NCBI GenBank assembly: GCA_964508295.1
Contig: CAZDSQ010000025.1
Location: forward strand, 1-23,854
DNA from: SIG578 sp964508295
GTDB taxonomy: Bacteria > Bacillota > Clostridia > Oscillospirales > Ruminococcaceae
Length of the DNA: 23,854 nt
Direction: 5' to 3'
Shown: positions 6,458 through 15,023 of the stretch, one piece after another
Numbering within the stretch: the first letter of the stretch is position 1
Layout of the letters: each line of letters begins with the position of its first letter
The notes under the pieces: generated by a model
What the model was told of the DNA's origin: nothing
The model's input: the letters and a program-made list of their open reading frames with translations, nothing else
Databases searched by the model: none
Translations under genes and position numbers: made by a program

Positions 6458-7260
6458 TGGGCGATATAACCATCGGTCAGATGTACCCTGCAAACTCGGT
6501 AGTGCATAGGCTTGACCCGAGATTTAAGATAGTATTTACCATTATGTTTGTCGTAATGCTCTTTACGGCAGGCTCGGCGCTAACTGTGGCGGTCAACGCG
6601 GCGTTTGTGCTGGGAGCGTATATTCTTGCAAAAATTCCCCTGAAAATGCTTGTAAAGACCCTGCGCCCCGTAATTCCCATTGTGGTATTTATGCTCATTT
6701 TCAACGTGCTTTTCTACAGCGGTGAAACGGTGCTTTTTAAGCTGTGGATATTTAAAATCACACTTGAGGGTCTTAAGTCGGCGGTGTTTATGGTGTTCCG
6801 CATAGTGCTTATAGTTGCGGGAACCTCTCTGCTGACCTACACCACCTCGTCTATAGAGCTTACCGACGCTATTGAAAGCCTGCTTTCACCACTTAAGAAG
6901 CTCAGGTTCCCTGTTCATGAGCTTGCAATGATGATGACCATTGCTCTGCGCTTTATCCCGACTCTTATTGAGGAAACTCAGAAAATTATGTCAGCACAGA
7001 AGGCAAGAGGAGCAGATTTCGAGAGTGGAAACCTATTAGCGAGGGCAAAGGCTCTGCTTCCCATTTTAATTCCGCTTTTCATTTCGGCTATTAAGAGGGC
7101 GAGCGAGCTTGCAACCGCTATGGAAAGCCGCTGCTACCATAACGGAATAGGCAGAACAAGGCTTAAAACCCTAAAAAGCGGCAAGAATGATATTGTCGCA
7201 TTAACCGCGATGACAGCCATTTTGTCGCTGGTTATTGCACTTTCGTTTTTAAACCTCTAA
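6457..7260 (+). CDS. ecfT: ECF transporter transmembrane subunit EcfT
   Basis: EcfT is the membrane scaffold that joins the two ATPases to interchangeable substrate-binding S subunits. It is 267 residues and strongly hydrophobic, with about five or six helices (near 24-38, 42-60, 70-88, 105-128, 200-215 and 245-265). It has the cytoplasmic coupling helices characteristic of the family: the first Ala-Arg-Gly motif is QKARGADF (ARG at 183-185), and the second is the Firmicutes variant AMESRCYHNG (221-230). The ATG overlaps the ecfA2 stop (TAATG), so translation is coupled. No S-component gene lies in the window, so this is probably a shared, group II-type core serving S proteins encoded elsewhere. 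Confidence 0.94.
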   Translation: MGDITIGQMYPANSVVHRLDPRFKIVFTIMFVVMLFTAGSALTVAVNAAFVLGAYILAKIPLKMLVKTLRPVIPIVVFMLIFNVLFYSGETVLFKLWIFKITLEGLKSAVFMVFRIVLIVAGTSLLTYTTSSIELTDAIESLLSPLKKLRFPVHELAMMMTIALRFIPTLIEETQKIMSAQKARGADFESGNLLARAKALLPILIPLFISAIKRASELATAMESRCYHNGIGRTRLKTLKSGKNDIVALTAMTAILSLVIALSFLNL

Positions 7261-7284
7261 TTTTGTGTAAAGGAGAGATACCCA

Positions 7285-8070
7285 GTGCCAAAAGTGAGAA
7301 CTCTTGCGGTTAAAATCAGATTTCTCGGCGCAGGGTATCACGGCTTTCAGCGCCAGCAAAATGCCCTTACAATTCAAGAGGTAATTGAGAACGCTTTGCA
7401 AAAAATCCTCGGACAGCCGACAGTTATTTTCGGCTGCAGCAGAACTGACACAGGCGTTTCGGCTTATGAGTATGTTTTCAGCTTTAAAACTCAAAACCCT
7501 ATCACAACCGAAAAGCTTAGAGGCGCCTTAAATCACTTTCTGCCCAATGATATTGCCGCGCTTGACGCGGCAGAAACAGACGAGAATTTTCACGCAAGGT
7601 ATGACACAAAGGAAAAAGAATATGAATATATAGTGCGCAACTCAAGGCAGAAAGACCCCTTTTGCGAGGGCAGGGTGTACAGGTACGGAATCACCCGACT
7701 TGACGAAAACCTCTTAAACAGAGCGGCGGCGCATTTTGTGGGTAGGCATGATTTTTCGGCTTTCTGCTCAATGCACGACGGTGCAAAATGCCACGTGAGA
7801 ACCATTACACACGCTTCTGTTAAAAGATGCGGCGACGATGTTATATTTACCTTTCGTGCAGACGGATTTCTCTACAATATGGTGCGCATAATGGTCGGAA
7901 CTCTGCTTTTTGTAAACGAGAGTAAAATTGATGAAAATGATATTCCCAAGATCACAGAAAGCCGTGATAGAAAAAACGCAGGAATGACCGCCGATGCCAG
8001 CGGACTTTACTTAAAAAAGGTAATTTACGATAACGATCCATTTAACAAGAGGGAGGAAACCAATGGCTGA
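7285..8070 (+). CDS. truA: tRNA pseudouridine(38-40) synthase TruA
   Basis: TruA isomerises uridines 38-40 in the tRNA anticodon stem. The 261-residue protein has the family opening IRFLGAGYHGFQRQQN (11-26), the catalytic motif CSRTDTGV with Asp55, and a second-repeat core: FVGRHDFSAFCS, then RADGFLYNMVRIMVGTLL. It starts at GTG 9 bases after AGGAG; a second in-frame GTG three codons later is less well spaced. The order ecfA1-ecfA2-ecfT-truA is widespread in Firmicutes, where it usually joins the ribosomal-protein region; here that block sits beside ruvB instead. Its last 8 bases overlap the following gene, whose ribosome site GGGAGGA lies inside truA. Confidence 0.95.
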   Translation: MPKVRTLAVKIRFLGAGYHGFQRQQNALTIQEVIENALQKILGQPTVIFGCSRTDTGVSAYEYVFSFKTQNPITTEKLRGALNHFLPNDIAALDAAETDENFHARYDTKEKEYEYIVRNSRQKDPFCEGRVYRYGITRLDENLLNRAAAHFVGRHDFSAFCSMHDGAKCHVRTITHASVKRCGDDVIFTFRADGFLYNMVRIMVGTLLFVNESKIDENDIPKITESRDRKNAGMTADASGLYLKKVIYDNDPFNKREETNG

Positions 8071-9226
8071 AGTTAGAGAAATACGAAACGCCATGCGCAA
8101 AAAAAAGCGCAACCGCACCATTCGTAGAATATGCATTGTTGTGATCCTTCTTGCCCTTGTGGTCGCAGTTATTATAAATCGTGATAATTTGACCCCTGAG
8201 GCTATCTCGCAGTGGCTTTCCGGCTCGGTTTCGGCAAACAGCGGAGAGGAGGGCTTCCCAGTAAGTCTGCCGTCAGGAGAAACAGTCTCTTTGGTAGGTG
8301 TGGGGAGTAATGTTGCCCTTACAACCCAGACAAACACATATTTCTACTCGGCCAGAGGCAAAGAACTAAGAAGCCTACAACATTCTTGTCAAGATGTTCA
8401 AGCTAAGGCTGCGGGAGATAACCTGTTATTATATTCCGTGGGCGGAAACAAGGTGCTTGTTGAAACAAAGTCAAGAAATGCTGCTTCGGTTGAGCCTAAA
8501 AATAAAATAATTACAGGTGAAATCAGCAAAAACGGAAGATTTGCTATAGCAACAGAATCGGATATTTATACATCTGAAATGACGGTATATGATAAAAACG
8601 GAAACGCTGTTTTTAAATGGACTCCGTCAGGCTCGGTCATAACAAGCCTTGCTTTATCAGAGGATGGTCGCTCGGTTTTGGCAGCAACCGTTTATACAGA
8701 GGGCGGCGTTCTTATGACCGGTATTCACCTTTTTGAAACGGGAACATCTGACGCACTTTTTTCGTACAAACTTCAGGATGAGATAGTGATTTCTATGTCG
8801 GTTTATAAAAATTATGTGAGGGTTATCACCGATGCCTCTGTTACTGATATAGATAATAGCGGTCAGCTTATCGGACGACTTAGCTTTGATGAGAAGAAGC
8901 TTATAGGAAATATTGAGTGCGGTGATACAAGTGTGCTCGTTTTTGAGGATGTAAACGACCCGAGTAAGAGTACTTTTGAAATAGTAAATAATAAGACCGC
9001 AGTAAAGGCACAGGCATCAGTAAGTAAGGCTGTTTTGTCCGTTGCTTCTGACGGAAATGATATATATCTGGCGGCAGACGATGAGGTTATGAAATTTTCG
9101 TCGACAACTGCCGTTAAAACAGGTAGCTGTAAAATAGAACACGGAGCAGAAAGGCTTACCGTTTCTTCGGCAGGAGCATTTGTAATAACCTCTGCATCCG
9201 AGCTTTTAAGGCCTGAACTAAAATAA
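8063..9226 (+). CDS. DUF5711-type membrane-anchored beta-propeller-like protein
   Basis: A 387-residue protein of unknown function. Residues 1-22 are very basic (MRKKKRNRTIRRI), followed by one transmembrane helix (about 23-38, ICIVVILLALVVAVII). The rest should face outside. The exported part consists of successive beta-rich units with repeated patterns such as ISKNGRFAIATESDIYTSEMTVYD and LALSEDGRSVLAATVYTE, resembling WD40/PQQ-like propeller blades. This layout matches the DUF5711 proteins of Clostridia, from memory of the family rather than a search. The start overlaps truA by 8 bases. By eye the gene is more AT-rich than ruv or clp. The CvpA-like gene follows at 17 bases, suggesting a shared envelope role. 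Confidence 0.85.
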   Translation: MAEVREIRNAMRKKKRNRTIRRICIVVILLALVVAVIINRDNLTPEAISQWLSGSVSANSGEEGFPVSLPSGETVSLVGVGSNVALTTQTNTYFYSARGKELRSLQHSCQDVQAKAAGDNLLLYSVGGNKVLVETKSRNAASVEPKNKIITGEISKNGRFAIATESDIYTSEMTVYDKNGNAVFKWTPSGSVITSLALSEDGRSVLAATVYTEGGVLMTGIHLFETGTSDALFSYKLQDEIVISMSVYKNYVRVITDASVTDIDNSGQLIGRLSFDEKKLIGNIECGDTSVLVFEDVNDPSKSTFEIVNNKTAVKAQASVSKAVLSVASDGNDIYLAADDEVMKFSSTTAVKTGSCKIEHGAERLTVSSAGAFVITSASELLRPELK

Positions 9227-9243
9227 ATTTGAGGTGAATATTT

Positions 9244-10002
9244 ATGGAATGGGTAATCGGAATTTTAATTGACTTGATAATTGTAGGCATAGTTGTTATT
9301 TGTGCAAGGAAAGGAGCAAAGAACGGCTTTGCAAAAACCTTGGTTGGCTTTTTTGCCTTTGCTGTTGCAATAGTTCTTGCAGGCGTGCTGTGTGCGCCCG
9401 CCGCAAATCTTGTTTACGATAAGGGTTTAAGAGAGCCTATCGAGAACACAGTTTACAGCACAGTTGAGGAAAACTTTGTCGGTGGTGAGCTTGTAGGTAC
9501 CACTGAGCAGATATCACAGTTTGTAGATGAGGGAATAAGCAAACTTCCTTCGTTTATAAAGAGATTAACAGGTATCGAGGATAAAAAGGATGCTGTTTTG
9601 GAAACAGTTAACGAGCTTAAATCGGCGGAAATCAAAGAGATAACCGACGAGATAGTTGCAAAATATGTAGGTCCCGTTGTAATCAGAATTTTGAGCATAT
9701 TCGTGTTTATAATCTTGTTTGTGGTCCTGCTTCTTATCTGCAAGCTGCTCTCAAAGGGGTTAAAGCTTGTAAACAAGCTGCCTCTTATCGGTAAGCTCAA
9801 TGCTTTACTCGGCGGAGTTTTAGGTCTGCTTCAGGGTGCCATCATTGTACTTATCATAAGCTGGGTGCTTGTTGCAATCACCAGTGACGGCGGCTCTTTC
9901 TTAGGAATAATCAGCGCAGAAACAATTGGGTCGTCACTTGTTCTGAAAACCGTTTCTACATACAACCCGCTTAACTTGATTCTTTCAAAGCTTACTTTCT
10001 AA
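9244..10002 (+). CDS. CvpA family membrane protein
   Basis: A 252-residue protein with four predicted membrane helices: two near the N-terminus (about 4-20 and 31-50), a large outside loop of about 90 residues (acidic and charged, DEGISKLPSFIKRLTGIEDKKDAV), and two near the C-terminus (about 145-168 and 188-212). The opening (DLIIVGIVVICARKGAKNGFAKTLVGFFAF) and the Gly-rich last helix (LLGGVLGLLQGAIIVLIISWV) are typical of CvpA, first described as needed for colicin V production in E. coli and linked more broadly to envelope homeostasis. Its biochemical activity is unknown. GAGGTG lies 7 bases before the ATG. Confidence 0.85.
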   Translation: MEWVIGILIDLIIVGIVVICARKGAKNGFAKTLVGFFAFAVAIVLAGVLCAPAANLVYDKGLREPIENTVYSTVEENFVGGELVGTTEQISQFVDEGISKLPSFIKRLTGIEDKKDAVLETVNELKSAEIKEITDEIVAKYVGPVVIRILSIFVFIILFVVLLLICKLLSKGLKLVNKLPLIGKLNALLGGVLGLLQGAIIVLIISWVLVAITSDGGSFLGIISAETIGSSLVLKTVSTYNPLNLILSKLTF

Positions 10003-10037
10003 AATATAAGGACTAAAAAGGACAGAAGGACTGTAAA

Positions 10038-10625
10038 ATGGAAAACAAGGTAGCCAAAAACTTAAATGTTCCAAATATGCTGTCGGTAATGCGCATTTTG
10101 CTTATTCCCGTTTTCATAGTCTTTTATATGAAGGCGGACAGCGAGCACTACGATTACTACGCCTATGCGGCGTCTGCTCTCGTAGCGTCGGGGCTCTCCG
10201 ATTTGTTTGACGGTGTTATCGCCAGAAAATTTAATCAGATAACCGAGCTGGGCAAAATTCTTGACCCCATTGCCGACAAGCTCACACAGCTTGCAGTTGT
10301 GATCTGCGTTGCTATCAAGCTTAATAATCCCATTTTGTCGTTGGCTCTTATGGGCTTTGTGGTAAAAGAGGTGCTGATGCTTGTGGGCGGATTTATTATC
10401 CTGCGCAAGAAAATTGCAATGCAGGCTTCAAAATGGTACGGCAAGATCGCAACGGCGGTGTTCTATGTTGTAATGGCGGCAATCGCGCTGTTCGAGGGAA
10501 TACCAACCGAAATTGCCTTTGTTATGATTTTGGTAGCGCTTGCATTTATGCTGGTTGCGTTTGTGGGATATATAAACGATTTTATCCGCATAATGCGCGA
10601 AAATAAAAGGTCGGTAAACGACTAA
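10038..10625 (+). CDS. CDP-alcohol phosphatidyltransferase (PgsA/cardiolipin-synthase-like)
   Basis: An integral membrane enzyme that transfers a phosphatidyl group from CDP-diacylglycerol to an alcohol. The 195 residues carry the full catalytic pattern D-x2-DG-x2-AR-x8-G-x3-D-x3-D: Asp55, Asp58, Gly59, Ala62, Arg63, Gly72, Asp76, Asp80, within a six-helix hydrophobic protein. The acceptor cannot be told from sequence: glycerol-3-phosphate (PgsA), phosphatidylglycerol (cardiolipin) or another alcohol. A second family member about 11 kb downstream looks more like the standard PgsA, so this copy may have a different acceptor. The C-terminus ends in a basic tail (IRIMRENKRSVND). GAAGGA lies before the ATG. 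Confidence 0.88.
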   Translation: MENKVAKNLNVPNMLSVMRILLIPVFIVFYMKADSEHYDYYAYAASALVASGLSDLFDGVIARKFNQITELGKILDPIADKLTQLAVVICVAIKLNNPILSLALMGFVVKEVLMLVGGFIILRKKIAMQASKWYGKIATAVFYVVMAAIALFEGIPTEIAFVMILVALAFMLVAFVGYINDFIRIMRENKRSVND

Positions 10626-10655
10626 ACTTTTAGTAAAACCTTAAGGAGATACTCT

Positions 10656-12908
10656 ATGCTTTGTTCTCGTTGCAAGAAAAGACAGGCGGTTGTTTTTATG
10701 ACAACTATGGAAGGCAGTAACCCCAAAAACGAGGGGCTTTGCTTGGTGTGTGCCAAGGAGCTTGGAATCGGTCCCGTTAACGATATGATAAAGTCAATGG
10801 GGCTTGATGATGAGCAGATCCAAGCGCTCAGCGAGCAGATGAACGATATGTTCGGCGAAAACGGCGAGGGACTCGGTGACCTGTTTGAAGCAGGCGGCGC
10901 CCAGACCTTCCCACTTAGTGCCGAGCTTTCCTCGAAGGACGGCGCTGACAAGACCGATGCCAAGGATAAAAAAGACGAGCAGAAAAAGAAAAAAAGCAAG
11001 TTTAAATATCTCGAGAGCTTTTGCGATAACCTGACCCGCAAGGCAAGAGAAAACAAGCTCGACGCCATTATCGGCAGAGAAAAGGAAATGGCGAGAGTTG
11101 TTCAAATTCTTTGTCGCCGCAGTAAAAATAATCCCTGCCTTATAGGCGAGCCGGGTGTTGGTAAGACTGCTATCGTTGAGGGTATTGCTTTAAAAATTGC
11201 AAACGGCGATGTTCCCGCCCGCCTTGCTGATAAAGAGCTTTATTTACTTGACCTTACAGCCCTCGTTGCAGGAACGCAGTTTCGAGGCCAGTTTGAAAGC
11301 CGCATAAAAGGACTTATTGACGAGGTAAAGGCGGCGGGAAATATTATTCTCTTTGTTGACGAGGTTCACAACCTTGTGGGCGCGGGCGAGTCAGAAGGCA
11401 GTATGAACGCCGCGAATATCCTAAAGCCTGCTCTTTCCCGCGGTGAAATTCAGGTTATCGGCGCAACGACCTTCTCAGAGTACCGCAAGTATATTGAAAA
11501 GGACGCCGCGCTTGAGCGCCGCTTCCAACCCGTAACCGTTGACGAGCCGAGCATTAATGAGACAATAGAGCTTATCCGCGGAATTAAGGGCTACTATGAG
11601 GATTACCACAACGCCGTGGTCAGCGATGATATCGCCGCCCGCGCGGTAATCCTTTCAGAAAGATATATCACAGACAGATTTTTGCCCGACAAGGCAATTG
11701 ACCTGATAGATGAGGCTTGCGCCTACGCTTGTCTGAGGAACCTTATTTTAAGCGAGGCTGAGAAGAAGCAGAGAGAACTTAAAATGCTTAAAAGCCGCGA
11801 AGGCTCTCTCGCAGGAGAGGAAAATGTTGATTTTGAGGCACTGGCTTTGGTGCGCGCAGATATTTGCAAGGCCGAGCAGGAGGTGGAAAGAATCGACCTC
11901 GACTCGCTCAAAACTCAGGTAACAGTCCGCGACCTTGCGGGAGTTATCGAGCTGTGGACAGGTATCCCTGCTTCTAAAATTGAGGAAAGTGAGAGAGGGA
12001 AGCTCTCTGCAATGAGAGAAAACCTCAAGGCTAACATAATCGGTCAGGACAGCGCTATAGACAGCGTTGCCCGCGCGATAACAAGAAACAGAGCAGGCCT
12101 TTCAAAAAGGGCTCGCCCCGCATCCTTTATATTTGTAGGGCCGACGGGTGTCGGCAAGACCGAGTTAGTTAAAAGGCTTGCCGCCGAGCTTTTTGACGGC
12201 TGTGACCCGCTTATCAGACTTGATATGTCCGAGTATATGGAAAAGCACGCCGTTTCAAAAATCATCGGTTCGCCTCCGGGATACGTTGGCTATGACGAAG
12301 CGGGTCAGCTTACCGAAAAGGTGCGCCGCAAGCCGTATAGTGTTATCCTTTTTGACGAGATAGAAAAAGCACACCCCGATGTTATGAATATTCTGCTTCA
12401 GATCTTAGATGAGGGCAGAATAACCGATGCCCACGGTAGAACTGTAAACTTTGAGCACACCGTTATTGTTATGACCTCAAACGCTGGCTCTGACAAGGCG
12501 GGCTACGGTCTTGGCTTTAACAAGAGCGAGCAAGAGCTATCGGGCGAAAAGGCGCGAAAAGCTCTTTCAGAATTCCTGCGGCCCGAGTTTATTGCAAGGG
12601 TTGACGAGGTCGTGGTCTTTAACCCATTAACCGCAGAAAACCTTGAGAAGATTGCCTCGCTTATGATTGATGAACTGCGCCCCGCACTTGAGGATAGAGG
12701 CATAGAACTCATAGTCGATGATAGTGCGCTAAAGGCAGTTTGTGATAAAGCAAACGGCGGAAAATATGCTGCAAGAGATTTAAGGCATACCATTCGCCGC
12801 GAAATTGAGGACCCCATTGCCGCCGCTTACACAGAGAGCGAGGAAGGCAGCATAAAAAGTTTTAAGGTCTCCGCCGAAAACGGCGAGATCTTAGTTACAA
12901 AAGAGTAA
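10656..12908 (+). CDS. clpE: ClpE-type AAA+ unfoldase (ClpP partner)
   Basis: A 750-residue double AAA+ Hsp100 protein that unfolds substrates and passes them to ClpP. The N-terminus is a zinc finger, Cys3-x2-Cys6-x22-Cys29-x2-Cys32, with no ClpN repeat domain; that layout defines ClpE rather than ClpC. A Gln/Asp- then Lys-rich linker (about 55-117) follows. AAA1 has Walker A GEPGVGKT (164-171) and Walker B LFVDE (232-236). A charged coiled middle region (about 362-415) separates AAA2, with GPTGVGKT (495-502), ILFDE (564-568) and the D2-small domain. The tripeptide LGF (619-621) sits where ClpP-binding loops occur. No clpP, ctsR or mcsB is nearby and I see no CtsR-type heptad repeat upstream. 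The symbol rests on architecture. Confidence 0.92.
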   Translation: MLCSRCKKRQAVVFMTTMEGSNPKNEGLCLVCAKELGIGPVNDMIKSMGLDDEQIQALSEQMNDMFGENGEGLGDLFEAGGAQTFPLSAELSSKDGADKTDAKDKKDEQKKKKSKFKYLESFCDNLTRKARENKLDAIIGREKEMARVVQILCRRSKNNPCLIGEPGVGKTAIVEGIALKIANGDVPARLADKELYLLDLTALVAGTQFRGQFESRIKGLIDEVKAAGNIILFVDEVHNLVGAGESEGSMNAANILKPALSRGEIQVIGATTFSEYRKYIEKDAALERRFQPVTVDEPSINETIELIRGIKGYYEDYHNAVVSDDIAARAVILSERYITDRFLPDKAIDLIDEACAYACLRNLILSEAEKKQRELKMLKSREGSLAGEENVDFEALALVRADICKAEQEVERIDLDSLKTQVTVRDLAGVIELWTGIPASKIEESERGKLSAMRENLKANIIGQDSAIDSVARAITRNRAGLSKRARPASFIFVGPTGVGKTELVKRLAAELFDGCDPLIRLDMSEYMEKHAVSKIIGSPPGYVGYDEAGQLTEKVRRKPYSVILFDEIEKAHPDVMNILLQILDEGRITDAHGRTVNFEHTVIVMTSNAGSDKAGYGLGFNKSEQELSGEKARKALSEFLRPEFIARVDEVVVFNPLTAENLEKIASLMIDELRPALEDRGIELIVDDSALKAVCDKANGGKYAARDLRHTIRREIEDPIAAAYTESEEGSIKSFKVSAENGEILVTKE

Positions 12909-12932
12909 GTTTTAAAGGAAAGGAGCAGAAAA

Positions 12933-14267
12933 ATGAAAGGCACAAAAATAGTAGCTTTAATAATGGTTTTGGCAGTATTTGCGGGTCTGTTCTGCTCCTG
13001 CCGAGGCTCTTTTTCAGAGGGTGGAGCGCTTATAACCGCGCCGACTCTGTTCGAGGAGCAGGATGAGATAATGCGCGCCCTAAGGCGCAGCGCAGGCGAT
13101 AAGATAACCTTGGAATATCCGAGAACGGGCGAAAACCGCTCGGCGTTTATCCTTTCGGATATTGACGGCGACAGCGAGAGCGAGGCACTTGCCTTTTATC
13201 GCCCCGCATCTGACAAGCTTAATCAGGATATAATCCATATCAACGTCCTTGACAACACCGAGAAAAACGGCTGGATCTCTATGTGTGATATAGTCGGTCT
13301 TGCCTCGTCGATAGACAGGGTGAGCATTGCCGATTTTGCTGACAGAAAAGAGATAATAGTCGGCTGGGACGTTATGACCGATAGGGAGAAGACCCTCGTT
13401 TGCTATTCTCTTTCGTCGGGAAGCCTGGTCCGCGATTACACCGCAACCTATGTAGAGTTTGCCACAGCAGACTTCTGGGGTGAAAACGAGGGGAGCGAGC
13501 TTATAACATTAAACTATTCTTCTACAGCCGAAAACCTAACCCAGCCCACACAGCACGCGCGGCTTATAGCCTTATCTAACAAAGAGTTTAAGGTTGTTTC
13601 GAGCGTTCCACTCGATTCGAGAGTCACAGGATATAAAAGCTGTATAGCAGGAAAATATAACGAGAACTGCATCGGCTATTTTATAGACGGAGCGATAGAT
13701 GCCGCAACAGTTAACACGCAGATACTCACGGTCTCAGAAAGCGGACAGATACTAAACCCGTTGCTTACTGATGAAAAGAAAACTGCGGCAGACAATGTCC
13801 ACAAGCCAACATTGCTGACTCAAGACATTAACGGTGACGGAATTTACGAGGTGCCTCACCAAGAGATAGTAACGGGCTATGAAACCGTTCCCGAAAGCGA
13901 GCAGATTTTCAAAACTATTTGGAAACAGCTTGAGGGGGGCGCGCTTGTAAAAAGCCTTACAATGTATATAAACACCGCGCTCGGCTTAAGGATAATGATT
14001 CCCGAAAGCCTTGAGGGAAATATAACTCTCAAAGCAATTATGGCGCAAAATGAAATTGTTTTTTACGAATATGAGGGAAGTCTTGAAAAAAGTGACCAAC
14101 CTCTGTTCAGCATAAGGGTCAGCGAAAAGGATCTGTACGAGTGGCAAAGCGGTTACGATGTTCTCTGTTCAAACGAGTTTGTTGTGGTAACTGTTAAGCT
14201 TCACAATAGCGATAACGAGCTTTGTCCCACATGGGAAAACCTTTTTGAAATGGTAGATATAATTTAA
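12933..14267 (+). CDS. Lipoprotein with FG-GAP-like DxDGDxxxE motifs
   Basis: The function is unknown. The 444-residue product starts with a lipoprotein signal (hydrophobic core 7-20, lipobox LFCSC with probable lipid Cys23). In the mature part, aspartate-rich motifs resemble calcium-binding FG-GAP/VCBS blades: DIDGDSESEALAFY (76-89), DFWGENEGSELI (180-191) and DINGDGIYEVP (298-308). A beta-propeller-like extracellular domain is the natural reading. It starts after AAGGAG and ends 12 bases before a response regulator gene, whose kinase follows, so it may be an accessory sensor or a target of that two-component system. That link is inferred from position only. Confidence 0.85.
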   Translation: MKGTKIVALIMVLAVFAGLFCSCRGSFSEGGALITAPTLFEEQDEIMRALRRSAGDKITLEYPRTGENRSAFILSDIDGDSESEALAFYRPASDKLNQDIIHINVLDNTEKNGWISMCDIVGLASSIDRVSIADFADRKEIIVGWDVMTDREKTLVCYSLSSGSLVRDYTATYVEFATADFWGENEGSELITLNYSSTAENLTQPTQHARLIALSNKEFKVVSSVPLDSRVTGYKSCIAGKYNENCIGYFIDGAIDAATVNTQILTVSESGQILNPLLTDEKKTAADNVHKPTLLTQDINGDGIYEVPHQEIVTGYETVPESEQIFKTIWKQLEGGALVKSLTMYINTALGLRIMIPESLEGNITLKAIMAQNEIVFYEYEGSLEKSDQPLFSIRVSEKDLYEWQSGYDVLCSNEFVVVTVKLHNSDNELCPTWENLFEMVDII

Positions 14268-14279
14268 GGAGGCGGCAGT

Positions 14280-14990
14280 ATGCGTAGAATTTTGGTGTGC
14301 GAGGACGAGGATGCAATCCGCGATTTTATAATGATAAATCTGCAGAGAGCGGGCTATCAGAGTGTCGGCGTCGGCAGCGGCGAAGAGGCGGTAAAAGCAT
14401 ATCTCCAAAATGACGGCAGGTTTGATGTTGCAATATTAGATGTTATGCTGCCCGGCATTGATGGCTTTGAGGTCTGCAAAACCCTTCGCCAGCACAGCCA
14501 GACCCTCGGCATTATAATGCTGACCGCTAAAACGCAGGAAATCGACAAGATCAACGGACTTATGATAGGCGCAGACGATTATGTCATAAAGCCATTCTCG
14601 CCGTCAGAGCTTACCGCGAGGATTGATGCCCTCTGCCGCCGTATAGGAGTTTCAGAGTCAGCCCCCAAAAAAGTGAGCGAACAAAATCTCGAAAGCGGCC
14701 CGTTCAGGCTTGATTTAAAAAGCAGAGTGCTTTATAAAAATGATGAGATCATCGAGGTAACGCAGGTTGAGTTTCAGATAATGGAGCTGTTTATGCGCAA
14801 CACCGGAGCCGCATTAAAGCGCTCTGTAATTCTTAAAAATGTATGGGGCGAATCTTACGTCGGCGAGGAAAAGATCGTCGATGTAAACATCCGCCGCATA
14901 AGAATGAAGATAGAGAGAGAGCCGTCAAACCCAGAGTTCTTGCAAACGATTTGGGGCTACGGCTATAAATGGACAGTGCCGCAGGATTAA
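14280..14990 (+). CDS. OmpR/PhoB-family response regulator
   Basis: A 236-residue DNA-binding regulator. The receiver domain (1-118) has the acidic pocket Glu8-Asp9, phospho-acceptor Asp54 in AILDVMLPG, Thr82 in LTAK and Lys104 in YVIKPFSP. The C-terminal winged helix (about 140-232) is of OmpR type (RVLYKNDEIIEVTQVEFQIMELF, then VDVNIRRIRMKIE and WGYGYKW). AAGGAGG precedes the ATG. The cognate kinase is next, 33 bases downstream. No direct-repeat target site is evident in the nearby gaps, so its regulon cannot be deduced here. Confidence 0.95.
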   Translation: MRRILVCEDEDAIRDFIMINLQRAGYQSVGVGSGEEAVKAYLQNDGRFDVAILDVMLPGIDGFEVCKTLRQHSQTLGIIMLTAKTQEIDKINGLMIGADDYVIKPFSPSELTARIDALCRRIGVSESAPKKVSEQNLESGPFRLDLKSRVLYKNDEIIEVTQVEFQIMELFMRNTGAALKRSVILKNVWGESYVGEEKIVDVNIRRIRMKIEREPSNPEFLQTIWGYGYKWTVPQD

Positions 14991-15023
14991 CTTAAATAAA
15001 GGCGTGAGAAAGGGGAGGCTACT

